From assembly GCA_026399205.1 (NCBI GenBank), contig JAPLRL010000057.1, forward strand, positions 1-64,000: 64,000 nt of DNA, read 5' to 3'. The notes under the pieces were generated by a model that was given only the letters and a program-made list of their open reading frames with translations, ran no database searches and was not told where the DNA came from. The position numbers were made by a program, and so were the translations under genes. Source of the stretch: Gammaproteobacteria bacterium (GTDB taxonomy: Bacteria; Pseudomonadota; Gammaproteobacteria; Legionellales; Legionellaceae). Positions 17,095 to 26,653 of this stretch are shown here, piece by piece; the stretch's first letter is position 1; each line of letters begins with the position of its first letter.

Positions 17095-18645
17095 GTGCGA
17101 TTATTGTTCAAATATCTAAAAAACATGCTTATCAGCGCGCTATGCCTTTGGGTTGGGATGACGCTCGGCTTCGCTCAATCCGGTGATCCTAGCAGTAAAA
17201 AAGAAGTGTTATTAGACGGCTACTATCCCGCTTACCCACAGGTCAAAACAGATGCTGATCCTGCGAGGACTGCACTGATTAAACAGGGTGAATATTTAAC
17301 AAAAATGGGAGATTGTATCTCTTGCCATACCAATGTATCTAAAGGTTTACCTTCATACACCGGTGGCTTACCCCTTAAAACGCCGTTTGGCACATTTTAT
17401 ACCCCCAATATCACACCCGATAAAGAAACCGGCATTGGTCAGTGGACTGAACAAAATTTTATTGATGCGCTTAAACACGGCAGGGGTCCTCAAGGACAAA
17501 ATCTTTTTCCTGTGTTCCCTTATCTTTATTTCTCGAAAGTGACCGATGAAGATGCTAAAGCCATGTATGCATATTTTATGAGCATACCCGCGGTGCATCA
17601 TGAAAATAAACCTCAGCCATTCCCTTTTAATATGCCTGGTGCCCGTTTTTCACTGTGGGGCTGGAATTTGCTGTTCTTTTTTGCAGATGATAGCGAAGAT
17701 CCTTACGATCCCGAGCAAACCGCTGCATGGAACCGAGGGCGCTATATTGTTAAGGGACTTGGGCATTGTGGAATGTGCCATACCCCGCTCAGTATATTAG
17801 GGGCACCGAAAAAACGTTATTTTCTAACCGGCGGGTTTGTCGATGGATTCTGGGCGCCCAATATCACCAAATATGGGTTGAAATCCGCGAGCCATCAGCA
17901 AGTGGCTGACGTGTTTTCAACAGGAGAGCTGATTAATCAAGCCGGCCCCATCGCAGGCCCGATGTCTGAAGTGAACCATAATAGCTTACAATACATGACT
18001 GATGCCGATAGACTCGCGATTGCCACCTATTTAAAAACCGTGGTGAGTGAAGAATTGTTGGGCGTGTCACCCTCATCTGCACCGCCGTCGTTACGTAGAG
18101 GGCGTGAGGTATATGGAAAAGCTTGTGATGTGTGTCATCAAGTCGGTGTGATGAGTGCACCCTCAATTGGCAATGCTGCAAATTGGTATAGACGGTTACA
18201 GCAAAATGGCTTAACCGGCCTTTATCGTCACACCATTAATGGCTACAATAGCATGCCTGTTAAAGGGGCGTGTGTGACGTGTTCTGAGAACGATCTTATT
18301 TCGGCTGTAGATTATATTTTAAATAACTCGTTAACCCGTTCGCAGTGGGATGAAGTCGCCAATGGTGGGGTAAAGCAGTTTCCTGCAAGTGGTAAAGAGG
18401 TTTATAACGAAACCTGTGCTGCGTGTCATAACGAAGGAAAAGAGGGCGCGCCTAAAATCGGCGATCAAGGCGTATGGCGTCACCTTGTTACTAAAAACAT
18501 GGATGTTTTAATTCTCAATACCTTACGTGGTGAGGCACATCCTCAGCATGGAGGCTGCCCTCAATGTACGACAGGTGAAATCATTGAGGCAGTGAAATAT
18601 ATGGTCAGTCAGTCTGATAATACGGGCAATTATTCGTTATGGTGA
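17095..18645 (+). CDS. Multihaem cytochrome c heading the oxidase operon
   Basis: The 516-residue periplasmic protein has a signal peptide (n-region RLLFKYLKN, cleavage after about GFAQS). It has four CxxCH haem sites: CISCH (near 75), CGMCH (near 226), CDVCH (near 344) and CAACH (near 443). Two further Cys pairs, CVTCS and CPQC, lie in the C-terminal half. The first two domains resemble the cytochrome subunits of membrane alcohol/gluconate dehydrogenases. The start is GTG at 17095 with GGAGG just upstream. It overlaps coxB by 7 bases, so it probably feeds electrons to this oxidase. The exact donor is unknown. Confidence 0.85.
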   Translation: MRLLFKYLKNMLISALCLWVGMTLGFAQSGDPSSKKEVLLDGYYPAYPQVKTDADPARTALIKQGEYLTKMGDCISCHTNVSKGLPSYTGGLPLKTPFGTFYTPNITPDKETGIGQWTEQNFIDALKHGRGPQGQNLFPVFPYLYFSKVTDEDAKAMYAYFMSIPAVHHENKPQPFPFNMPGARFSLWGWNLLFFFADDSEDPYDPEQTAAWNRGRYIVKGLGHCGMCHTPLSILGAPKKRYFLTGGFVDGFWAPNITKYGLKSASHQQVADVFSTGELINQAGPIAGPMSEVNHNSLQYMTDADRLAIATYLKTVVSEELLGVSPSSAPPSLRRGREVYGKACDVCHQVGVMSAPSIGNAANWYRRLQQNGLTGLYRHTINGYNSMPVKGACVTCSENDLISAVDYILNNSLTRSQWDEVANGGVKQFPASGKEVYNETCAACHNEGKEGAPKIGDQGVWRHLVTKNMDVLILNTLRGEAHPQHGGCPQCTTGEIIEAVKYMVSQSDNTGNYSLW

Positions 18646-19889
18646 GACAACAGATGCAAAGCATAAAACATCGCTGGATCCCGCGCATAAAGCGCGGGAC
18701 GACGGCTTCTATTTTTGCGATCCTGATGGGGTTATTGGGCGTTAGCTCTGTCTATTCTGCAGCAGATCCTTGGCAATTGAACATGTATCGTGGGGTCACT
18801 CCCATTAGTCGAGATATGTACGACTTGCATATGGTTGCTATTTATATTTGTGCAGTGATTGGTGTTGTGGTGTTTGGGGTGATGTTGTACTCGTTGATTT
18901 ATCATCGCAAATCAAAAGGCTATGTGCCGGCAACGTTTTCAGAAAATGCGCGTTTAGAAATCATTTGGTCTATTATTCCTTTTTTGATATTAGTCGGGCT
19001 TGCGTATCCTGCAACGCGGGTGTTGATGCGAATGGAAGATACGCGAGACGCGGATGTCACCATTAAAATTATTGGTTCGCAATGGAAATGGCAATATCAA
19101 TATTTAAATGAAGGGATCAGTTATTTTAGTTTGTTGTCGACGCCTTATGAGCAAATTCATAATAAAAAACCGAAGGGCGAATGGTATTTGTTAGAAGTGG
19201 ACCGTCCTTTGGTGCTCCCGATTAATAGAAAAATTCGCTTTTTAGTGACCTCACAAGACGTGATTCACTCCTGGTGGGTGCCAGAGATAGGAGTAAAGCG
19301 CGACGCGATTCCTGGGTATTTATACGAGGCCTGGGCGTGGATTGAAAAACCAGGAACATACCGCGGACAATGCGCGGAGTTGTGCGGTATTAATCATGGG
19401 TTTATGCCAATTGTGGTGCAAGCGCTACCAGAAGCGGACTACGCGAAATGGGTCACGCAGCAAGTCAAAGTGACGGATCAATACGCGGTGAAGCAAGTGA
19501 CGCCAGCTGATCAGCCGCCCGCTTCACGCGCAGACTTAATGAGTTTGGGTAAGAAAAAATATCATGAGGTGTGCTTGGCGTGTCATCAGGCGAATGGCGA
19601 GGGGCTCCCTCCGTTATACCCTGGCCTGAAATCTAGTTCTATTTCAATTGGCAAACCAATATCTAGACACATTAAATTGATTTTAAATGGGGTGGCGGGA
19701 TCTGCAATGCAATCGTATAAAGATGTCTTAAGTGATTTAGAAATAGCGGCTATCGTGACCTATGAGCGAAATGCCTGGGGAAATAATACGAATGATATTG
19801 TCCAACCCCAAGACGTAGCGAAAGAGCGCGGAGCACCGATTGCTCCACCGACAATTGTAAAACAATTTAAAGCAGGGGGACGGCCATGA
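18639..19889 (+). CDS. coxB: Cytochrome c oxidase subunit II with C-terminal cytochrome c domain
   Basis: The 416-residue protein has a leader, two membrane helices (about 65-87 and 105-125), and the periplasmic CuA domain with HSWWVPEIGVKRDAIPG and GQCAELCGINHGFMP carrying the CuA Cys, His and Met ligands. A fused cytochrome c domain (CLACHQANGEGLPPLYPGL, about 310-380) makes it a caa3-type subunit II. The sequence between the start and the leader helix, HRWIPRIKRGTTAS, is translated from a family D palindrome. The ATG at 18639 overlaps the previous gene; M6 (18654) is an alternative. Confidence 0.95.
   Translation: MVRQQMQSIKHRWIPRIKRGTTASIFAILMGLLGVSSVYSAADPWQLNMYRGVTPISRDMYDLHMVAIYICAVIGVVVFGVMLYSLIYHRKSKGYVPATFSENARLEIIWSIIPFLILVGLAYPATRVLMRMEDTRDADVTIKIIGSQWKWQYQYLNEGISYFSLLSTPYEQIHNKKPKGEWYLLEVDRPLVLPINRKIRFLVTSQDVIHSWWVPEIGVKRDAIPGYLYEAWAWIEKPGTYRGQCAELCGINHGFMPIVVQALPEADYAKWVTQQVKVTDQYAVKQVTPADQPPASRADLMSLGKKKYHEVCLACHQANGEGLPPLYPGLKSSSISIGKPISRHIKLILNGVAGSAMQSYKDVLSDLEIAAIVTYERNAWGNNTNDIVQPQDVAKERGAPIAPPTIVKQFKAGGRP
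18674..18706. repeat. Family D palindrome in the coxB leader
   Basis: CTGGATCCCGCGC ATAAA GCGCGGGACGACGG has an 8-bp perfect core stem (18679-18699) extended by partial pairing. It occupies codons 12-23 of coxB, just before the hydrophobic leader. A related palindrome occurs in the opposite sense at 32251-32278. Confidence 0.8.
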
Positions 19890-21505
19890 GTCAGGTACTT
19901 GAGCATGATGAAGGTGACCATGACCATCATGGACCCATGCAAGGGCGTGGCGTGGTGGGTTGGGCGAAGCGTTGGTTGTTTACAACAAACCATAAAGATA
20001 TTGGCACGTTATATCTTTTTCTTGCTTTAGCGAGTTTTTTTGTTGCAGGCGCTATGGCGCTGGTGATTCGCGCAGAGTTATTTCAACCCGGCCATCGATT
20101 GGTGGATCCGAATTTCTTTAACCAAATGACGACGTTACATGGATTGGTGATGCTGTTTGGGGTCGTTATGCCCGCATTCACAGGGATGGCGAACTGGCAA
20201 ATTCCCATGATGATTGGCGCGCCTGATATGGCACTACCAAGGCTCAATAACTGGAGTTTTTGGCTGTTGCCTTTTGCATTTACTTTACTGTTGTCTACCT
20301 TGTTTCACGCGGGCGGCGGGCCTAATTTTGGATGGACGATGTATGCGCCACTGTCAACCAAATATGCACCAGCCAGCACTGATTTTATGATTTTTTCCAT
20401 TCACATGATGGGGATTTCTTCTATCATGGGCTCTATTAATATTATTGCCACTATTTTGAATTTGCGCGCACCCGGCATGACCCTCATGAAAATGCCGCTG
20501 TTTGTTTGGACCTGGTTGATCACCGCTTTTTTACTGATTGCCATCATGCCGGTTCTTGCAGGTGTTGTGACCATGATGTTAGCTGATAGGCATTTTGGGA
20601 CCAGTTTTTTTGAGGCCTCCGGTGGCGGCGATCCTATTTTATTTCAACATGTATTTTGGTTTTTTGGACACCCTGAAGTATATGTTTTGGTGTTACCTGC
20701 GTTTGGAGTGATTTCCGAGGTCATTCCGACCTTTAGTCGAAAGCCGTTATTTGGGTATCACTTTATGGTGTATGCGACTGTGAGCATTGCATTTTTGTCG
20801 TTTGTGGTCTGGGTGCATCATATGTTTACCAGCGGGGTACCGTTGGGTGCTGAGTTATTTTTTATGTATACCACCATGTTGATTGCAGTGCCGACCGGAA
20901 TCAAGGTATTTAATTGGGTGGGGACGATGTTTCGGGGTGCAATGACGTTTGAAACGCCAATGCTATTTGCGATTGCGTTTGTATTTTTATTTACGATTGG
21001 TGGGTTTACGGGATTGATGTTGGCGTTGGTTCCAGCTGATTTCCAGTACCAAGACACGTATTTTGTGGTAGGGCACTTTCATTATGTATTGGTGCCTGGG
21101 GTGATTTTTGCACTGTTTTCGGCAACATATTATTGGCTGCCTAAATGGACAGGACATTATTATAACGAACGCCTTGGGCAGTGGCATTTTTGGTTGTCAG
21201 TGATTTCTGTGAATGTGACGTTTTTCCCCATGCATTTTTTAGGGCTCGCGGGAATGCCGAGACGAATCCCTGATTATGCCTTGCAGTTTACGAACTTTAA
21301 TATGATTGTCACCATTGGGGCATTTGTGTTTGGTTTCTCGCAGCTGATATTTTTATATAATGTGATTCAAACCGTTCGCAAAGGCGCACCCGCTACAGAT
21401 AGAGTTTGGGAAGGCGCGCATGGTTTAGAGTGGACTTTGTCATCGCCACCGCCTTACCATAGCTTTACAACTGCGCCCGATATTTTGTCTTGGCGAGAAG
21501 ACTGA
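19886..21505 (+). CDS. coxA: Cytochrome c oxidase subunit I
   Basis: The 539-residue, 12-helix catalytic subunit holds haem a and the haem a3-CuB centre. Haem a His is in TTLHGLVMLFG. CuB ligands are in FGHPEVYVLVLPAFG, including the His-Tyr cross-link pair, and VHHMFTSG. The haem a3/a His pair is in VVGHFHYVLVPG. YHFMVYA and the ALVPADFQYQD loop match aa3-type enzymes. It overlaps coxB by 4 bases (ATGA). Confidence 0.97.
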   Translation: MSQVLEHDEGDHDHHGPMQGRGVVGWAKRWLFTTNHKDIGTLYLFLALASFFVAGAMALVIRAELFQPGHRLVDPNFFNQMTTLHGLVMLFGVVMPAFTGMANWQIPMMIGAPDMALPRLNNWSFWLLPFAFTLLLSTLFHAGGGPNFGWTMYAPLSTKYAPASTDFMIFSIHMMGISSIMGSINIIATILNLRAPGMTLMKMPLFVWTWLITAFLLIAIMPVLAGVVTMMLADRHFGTSFFEASGGGDPILFQHVFWFFGHPEVYVLVLPAFGVISEVIPTFSRKPLFGYHFMVYATVSIAFLSFVVWVHHMFTSGVPLGAELFFMYTTMLIAVPTGIKVFNWVGTMFRGAMTFETPMLFAIAFVFLFTIGGFTGLMLALVPADFQYQDTYFVVGHFHYVLVPGVIFALFSATYYWLPKWTGHYYNERLGQWHFWLSVISVNVTFFPMHFLGLAGMPRRIPDYALQFTNFNMIVTIGAFVFGFSQLIFLYNVIQTVRKGAPATDRVWEGAHGLEWTLSSPPPYHSFTTAPDILSWRED

Positions 21506-22050
21506 TGGGGGATCGAAAAAGACACCACCGGATTGTGTGGATGTTGTCTATTTTGACGGTGTCGATGTTTGGATTTGGGTTTGCAATGGTCCCGATTTAT
21601 AATCGCATGTGCCAGGCGCTCGGAATCAACGGAAAACCCAGCATGATCGTGGTTGATTATGATGAAAAAAAAGCGGGTATTCAAAAAAACCGAACGGTCA
21701 CTGTGCAGTTTGTTGCGACACAAAATGCCACGTTACCTTGGCTTTTTCATCCAGAAATCAAAAAAGTTGATATTCATCCAGGGGCCATGACCAAACTGAC
21801 CTTTTATGCTGAAAATCAATCTGAGCAGCGCATGGTGGTGCAAGCGATCCCCAGTATTACGCCTGGGTTGGCTGCAAAATACATTAAAAAAACCGAGTGT
21901 TTTTGTTTTACGCAGCAAACGCTCAACCCACATGAAGCCATGCACATGCCCATTTTGTTTCACTTAGATCCTGGGTTACCAGCATCGATTCGAACCATTA
22001 CATTGTCATATACATTGTTTGACGTGACGAGTCGCGTCCGTCAATCGTAA
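21505..22050 (+). CDS. ctaG: Cytochrome oxidase assembly protein CtaG/Cox11 (CuB insertion)
   Basis: The 181-residue inner-membrane protein delivers copper to CuB of CoxA. It has one N-terminal helix, followed by YNRMCQALGINGK, and the Cu-binding CFCFTQQTLNPHE motif. The ATG at 21505 shares a base with the coxA stop (TGATG), which indicates coupled translation. A TTG at 21490 is possible but less likely. The family length is 180-200. Confidence 0.95.
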   Translation: MGDRKRHHRIVWMLSILTVSMFGFGFAMVPIYNRMCQALGINGKPSMIVVDYDEKKAGIQKNRTVTVQFVATQNATLPWLFHPEIKKVDIHPGAMTKLTFYAENQSEQRMVVQAIPSITPGLAAKYIKKTECFCFTQQTLNPHEAMHMPILFHLDPGLPASIRTITLSYTLFDVTSRVRQS

Positions 22051-22065
22051 GAGGAGAGCGTCTAC

Positions 22066-22935
22066 ATGAGTGAGTATGGTACGTATTATATTCCCGCCCC
22101 CAGTCATTGGCCCTTGGTGGCTTCCATTGGATTAACCACCTTTTTGGTCGGTTTTGCGTCTTGGTTGCATCATGACTGGTATGGTCCTTATGTGTTTTTG
22201 TTGGGATTATTTATCCTTGTTTTTATGATGTTTGGCTGGTTTGGGCAAGTCATCTATGAAAACGCTAAGGGGCTGTATAATTTGCAGGTCGATCACTCCT
22301 TTCGTTGGGGGATGTGTTGGTTTATTTTTTCAGAAGTGTGTTTCTTTGGCGCGTTTTTTGGCGCATTATTTTTTACACGCTATTGGTCCGTCCCCTTATT
22401 AGGCGGTACGATTCACCCCATGACCCACTTGGTTTTATGGCCTGATTTTCAGGCGCATTGGCCCTTAGTGTTTAACCCAAATAATCAAGTATTTGCAGGG
22501 GCTCATGAGCCCATGGGTGCCTGGGGGTTAGCAGCATTGAATACCATGATTCTATTGACATCTGGCGTCACCATCACCTGGGCGCATTGGGCACTGAAAT
22601 TAAAAAAACAACGATCACTATTGTTTGCAATGTGTGCCACGGTGATGTTGGGGATTTTATTTTTAATTTGCCAGGCTTATGAATATCACGAAGCATATAC
22701 TGAAATGGGACTCACCTTAAATGCCGGTATTTATGGCACCACGTTTTTTATGCTCACCGGATTTCATGGCTTACACGTGACCATAGGAACCATCATGTTG
22801 ACTGTGATCACCGTGCGCTGTTACCGGCATCACTTTACACCCGAGCGACATTTTGCATTTGAGGCCGTGGCTTGGTACTGGCACTTTGTAGATGTGGTCT
22901 GGTTGTTTTTGTTCGTTTTTGTGTATTGGTTGTAG
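22066..22935 (+). CDS. coxC: Cytochrome c oxidase subunit III
   Basis: The 289-residue, seven-helix subunit stabilises the oxidase. Typical segments are YYIPAPSHWPL at the start, WGMCWFIFSEVCFFGAFFGA, the helix around ITWAHWALKL, GFHGLHVTIGTIML and the terminal VAWYWHFVDVVWLFLFVFVY. AGGAG precedes the ATG. It closes the cytochrome c-coxBA-ctaG-coxC operon. The DUF2909 and surf1 genes that commonly follow coxC are 18 kb away here. Confidence 0.96.
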   Translation: MSEYGTYYIPAPSHWPLVASIGLTTFLVGFASWLHHDWYGPYVFLLGLFILVFMMFGWFGQVIYENAKGLYNLQVDHSFRWGMCWFIFSEVCFFGAFFGALFFTRYWSVPLLGGTIHPMTHLVLWPDFQAHWPLVFNPNNQVFAGAHEPMGAWGLAALNTMILLTSGVTITWAHWALKLKKQRSLLFAMCATVMLGILFLICQAYEYHEAYTEMGLTLNAGIYGTTFFMLTGFHGLHVTIGTIMLTVITVRCYRHHFTPERHFAFEAVAWYWHFVDVVWLFLFVFVYWL

Positions 22936-22947
22936 GGATCTTAATTT

Positions 22948-25062
22948 ATGCAGTACAACCTATTTGTTAGTTGCCCCAAAGGGCTAGAATATTTGCTAGA
23001 AACAGAAGTCAAATCCTTAGGCCTACAAGTCGATCGCGTCAGCCCCCAAGGCGTCTTCGGTGTTGGCACACTTAGCACCATCTATCACTTGTGCCTTTGG
23101 TCGCGCTTAGCCAACCGTGTGCAACTGATTTTGTTTGCAGGTGAGGTTGCGACAGAGGGCTTGATTGCTCAATTATGTCGAGAGTTTCATTGGCAAACCG
23201 TGTTTTCGAGTGAGCATTCTTTTGCGGTGAGTTTTCATGGTGTGAGCCCGCAAATTCGTAACACGATGTATGGCGCACAGCTTGTTAAAGATGGCGTGGT
23301 CGATTATTTCAGACAATTAAAGGGCGTGCGTCCCTCCGTTGATAAAGCGCATCCTGATATTCATATTCATGCATATTTAAAAGACGATCACCTTACTGTA
23401 AGCCTAGATTTAAGTGGCGGTAGCTTACATCAACGAGGGTATCGACTCGATGGCGGTGAAGCGCCCATTAAAGAAAATGTGGCAGCGGCACTCCTGATTC
23501 GTGCGGGTTGGTCAAAGTGGATCGAACTAGGGGGAGCGTTTCATGATCCTTTTTGCGGTTCGGGAACGTTAGTGATTGAAGCGGCCATGATGGCTGCAAA
23601 TATTGCGCCGGGAATCCTCAGAAGTGGTTTTGGTTGGACCCATTGGCTAGGACACGACGAGTCGCTTTGGAATAAAATAAAGCAAGAGGCTTTAGATCAA
23701 GTTAAGCCTGTGACGCTGCAGTTATTGGGCAGTGATGTTGATCAAAAAAACATTCAATCGGCGAAACGCAATGCAGAGCGTGCGGGGGTTGCAAAACTGG
23801 TTTCATTTGCGGTGAATCCATTGGATGCTTGTGAGGCACCTGCGCCCCAAGGCGTACTCTTATGCAATCCACCCTATGGTGAGCGCTTAGGAGAGATGGG
23901 TGCGCTTTTATCGCTGTATCAATCGCTAGGGCATGTGTTACACACCCAGTATGCCGGCTGGGAAGCAGGGGTCCTCACTCTTAATGACGTATTGGCAAAA
24001 GCGATTGGCTTACGGGCACATAAGCAATATGCCATTCAAAATGGCGCGTTGCCGTGCCGTTTATATTTATTTCATTTAGATAAAACGAACCGTTTAAACG
24101 ATACGCAACTCACCCCTTCAGAAGACAATATCACCATGCTGGTGAATCGCTTAACCAAAAATGGCGCACATCTAGCAAAGTGGGCGAAGCGTCTGCATAT
24201 TGAAGCCTATCGTTTATATGATGCAGATTTATCTGAATATGCATTTGCAGTCGATCGGTATTTAGACAATGTTGTTTTACAAGAATATATGCCACCTGAG
24301 ACGGTTTCAATTACCGTTGCTGAAAAGCGTCGCTTAGAGATGATTCAAGCCGTCATAAAAGCCTGCGCCATTCCCGTGGAAAAATTAGTTATTAAGCAGC
24401 GTAAACAGCAAAAAGGTCAGGCGCAATATGAAAAACACAGTCATGAAAGAGAAACCTTAACGGTACATGAAGGTGCTGCGAAACTCATTGTGAATTTGCG
24501 TGATTATTTAGATACCGGTTTATTTTTAGATCACCGCCCCTTACGATTCCAGTTTGGCCAGCTTCCCAAAGGCGCAAAATTTTTAAATTTATTTTGCTAC
24601 ACAGCAACTGCCAGTGTACATGCAGCCCTTGCTGGCGCATTGACCACCAACGTGGATATGTCTAAAACCTATTTACGCTGGGCCGAAGATAATTTTAGAG
24701 CCAACCAACTGCATGTCTCACAACATCAGTTTATTGCCATGGATGTCAAAAAATGGTTCCAACAGGCAAGACAGCGCTATGACGTGATTTTTTTAGATCC
24801 CCCCACGTTTTCTAACTCTAAGCGCATGGAAGAATCGTTAGATACGCAACGCGATCACGTCTGGCTCATTGATGAAGTGATGCGCCTTCTTGCCGAAAAT
24901 GGCGTGTTATATTTTTCCACCAATTTACGTCGCTTTCGCTTGGATGCGGAATTAAGTGAGCGCTATACCATTCAAGACATCACGCCACAAACGATTGATG
25001 TCGATTTTAAGCGTCAGCCTAAAGTGCATAAGTGCTTTAAGATAGCGCATTCAAAGACGTAG
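22948..25062 (+). CDS. rlmL: 23S rRNA guanine methyltransferase RlmKL (bifunctional)
   Basis: The 704-residue protein fuses a THUMP domain (about 45-155), an N-terminal m2G2445 methyltransferase (FHDPFCGSGTLVIEAAMMA and LLCNPPYGERLGE) and a C-terminal m7G2069 methyltransferase (FLNLFCYTATASVHAALAGA and VIFLDPPTFSNSKRME). This matches gammaproteobacterial RlmKL in length and order. It begins 12 bases after coxC. The stop TAG (25060-25062) is part of the first bases of a family A element. Confidence 0.96.
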   Translation: MQYNLFVSCPKGLEYLLETEVKSLGLQVDRVSPQGVFGVGTLSTIYHLCLWSRLANRVQLILFAGEVATEGLIAQLCREFHWQTVFSSEHSFAVSFHGVSPQIRNTMYGAQLVKDGVVDYFRQLKGVRPSVDKAHPDIHIHAYLKDDHLTVSLDLSGGSLHQRGYRLDGGEAPIKENVAAALLIRAGWSKWIELGGAFHDPFCGSGTLVIEAAMMAANIAPGILRSGFGWTHWLGHDESLWNKIKQEALDQVKPVTLQLLGSDVDQKNIQSAKRNAERAGVAKLVSFAVNPLDACEAPAPQGVLLCNPPYGERLGEMGALLSLYQSLGHVLHTQYAGWEAGVLTLNDVLAKAIGLRAHKQYAIQNGALPCRLYLFHLDKTNRLNDTQLTPSEDNITMLVNRLTKNGAHLAKWAKRLHIEAYRLYDADLSEYAFAVDRYLDNVVLQEYMPPETVSITVAEKRRLEMIQAVIKACAIPVEKLVIKQRKQQKGQAQYEKHSHERETLTVHEGAAKLIVNLRDYLDTGLFLDHRPLRFQFGQLPKGAKFLNLFCYTATASVHAALAGALTTNVDMSKTYLRWAEDNFRANQLHVSQHQFIAMDVKKWFQQARQRYDVIFLDPPTFSNSKRMEESLDTQRDHVWLIDEVMRLLAENGVLYFSTNLRRFRLDAELSERYTIQDITPQTIDVDFKRQPKVHKCFKIAHSKT

Positions 25063-25213
25063 GGTGGACGTCGGCCCCGCACGCTGCTTCATCAGGCCAC
25101 TGGACCTCCTCTGGCGACGTGCCCACCACCGCTCCGAGCTAACGGTGGACACGTCGCCAGGGAGTTTGAAGTCAAACGGTCAGCTCAGCGTGTGGCTCCT
25201 TTGTCCACCCTAC
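25059..25213. repeat. Family A palindromic element (copy 3), supplies rlmL stop
   Basis: GTAGGGTGGACGTCGGCCCC..GGCTCCTTTGTCCACCCTAC. The left arm has lost the AAAGGAGCC block, while the right arm keeps it. Its GTAG start provides the TAG of rlmL. Confidence 0.85.
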
Positions 25214-25246
25214 GGTTTATTGCTCTGATTTTGTATCTTTGAATGA

Positions 25247-25275
25247 TTGTTTCTATTTCATTACTATGTTATAGT
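25247..25275 (+). promoter_or_regulatory. Probable rho promoter
   Basis: TTGTTT (25247-25252), 17 bases, TATAGT (25270-25275) lies right after the family A element and about 100 bases before rho. A leader of that size would allow the autogenous attenuation known for rho, but no specific structure was identified in 25276-25372. Confidence 0.5.
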
Positions 25276-25372
25276 AACCCCGAAATTCAGTGGTGAAGCG
25301 TCTTATCATCCATCCTATATATATTACCTGGATATTCCTTTTGTTATTAACTAACTTATCAAGTGAGTCTTA

Positions 25373-26635
25373 ATGGATCTGAGAGAACTAAAGCGTTTGC
25401 CTATTGCCGAATTGGTTACAATTGCCCAAGAAATCGGTGTAGAAAACACAGCTCGTATGCGTAAACAAGATATTTTGTTTGCGGCCCTTAAAGCCCATGC
25501 CCATAAAGGGGAAGATATTGCAGGGGGTGGGGTGTTAGAGATTCTACCCGACGGATTCGGTTTTTTACGATCCGAAGACGAATCTTATTTGGCAGGACCC
25601 GATGATATTTACGTGTCTCCTAGTCAAATTCGTCGCTTTGGGTTACGCACTGGCGATTCTATCATTGGTAAAATTCGCCCGCCCAAAGACAGCGAGCGTT
25701 ATTTTGCACTGCTCAAAATTGATCAGTTGAACTATGACACCTCTGATAGCGCTAAAAATAAAATTCTGTTTGAAAACCTGACCCCCTTGTTTGCGAATAA
25801 GCGCTTGGTGATGGAACAAGGTAATGGCAGTACCGAAGACTTAACTGCGCGTGTGATTGACTTATGTGCTCCATTTGGGCGCGGTCAACGCGGGTTAATT
25901 GTGTCTCCTCCTAAAGCGGGGAAAACATTGATGCTGCAAAATATTGCACATTCAATCGAAAAAAATTATCCGGATTGTTATTTAATGGTGCTCTTAATTG
26001 ATGAGCGTCCTGAAGAAGTCACCGAAATGCAGCGCTCTGTTCGCGGAGAAGTAATTGCGAGTACCTTTGATGAGCCACCTACCCGTCACGTTCAAGTGGC
26101 CGAAATGGTCGTGGAAAAAGCGAAGCGTTTGGTTGAACATAAACGCGATGTAGTCATTTTATTAGATTCGATTACCCGGTTGGCTCGAGCGTATAACGCT
26201 GTAGTGCCGGCCTCAGGTAAAATTTTAACCGGTGGGGTTGATGCTAATGCTTTACGTGGACCTAAACGATTATATGGGGCTGCGCGGAATATTGAAGAAG
26301 GTGGAAGCTTAACGATTATCGCAACCGCATTGGTCGATACTGGGTCTAAAATGGATGAAGTGATCTACGAGGAATTTAAAGGCACGGGAAATATGGAAGT
26401 GCATTTAAGTCGATCGATTTCTGAGCGGCGGGTGTTTCCTGCGATTAATATTAATCGCTCCGGGACGCGTCGTGAAGATTTATTATTGACCCCTGAAGAT
26501 TTACAAAAAACGTGGATTTTAAGAAAAATTCTGCAATCTATGGACGAATGTGATGCGATTGAATTTTTAATCGAGCGCATGAAAAACCATAAAACCAACG
26601 CTGAATTCTTTGATGCCATGCGGCGTCAGGAGTGA
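25373..26635 (+). CDS. rho: Transcription termination factor Rho
   Basis: The 420-residue hexameric RNA helicase ends transcription at Rho-dependent sites. It has the N-terminal helix bundle ([20 protein letters not shown]), the RNA-binding cold-shock-like fold ([13 protein letters not shown]), Walker A ([15 protein letters not shown]), Walker B ([16 protein letters not shown]), and Q- and R-loop regions in [20 protein letters not shown] and [15 protein letters not shown]. Length is standard. trxA, often upstream, is not present here. Confidence 0.98.
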   Translation: MDLRELKRLPIAELVTIAQEIGVENTARMRKQDILFAALKAHAHKGEDIAGGGVLEILPDGFGFLRSEDESYLAGPDDIYVSPSQIRRFGLRTGDSIIGKIRPPKDSERYFALLKIDQLNYDTSDSAKNKILFENLTPLFANKRLVMEQGNGSTEDLTARVIDLCAPFGRGQRGLIVSPPKAGKTLMLQNIAHSIEKNYPDCYLMVLLIDERPEEVTEMQRSVRGEVIASTFDEPPTRHVQVAEMVVEKAKRLVEHKRDVVILLDSITRLARAYNAVVPASGKILTGGVDANALRGPKRLYGAARNIEEGGSLTIIATALVDTGSKMDEVIYEEFKGTGNMEVHLSRSISERRVFPAININRSGTRREDLLLTPEDLQKTWILRKILQSMDECDAIEFLIERMKNHKTNAEFFDAMRRQE

Positions 26636-26653
26636 TGGAGTAATCAGCTCGAT

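Noticed and set aside
25276-25372. Riboswitch or attenuator in the rho leader
   Set aside because: No conserved RNA motif or clear hairpin/T-run was found; only the known principle of rho autoregulation would suggest it.
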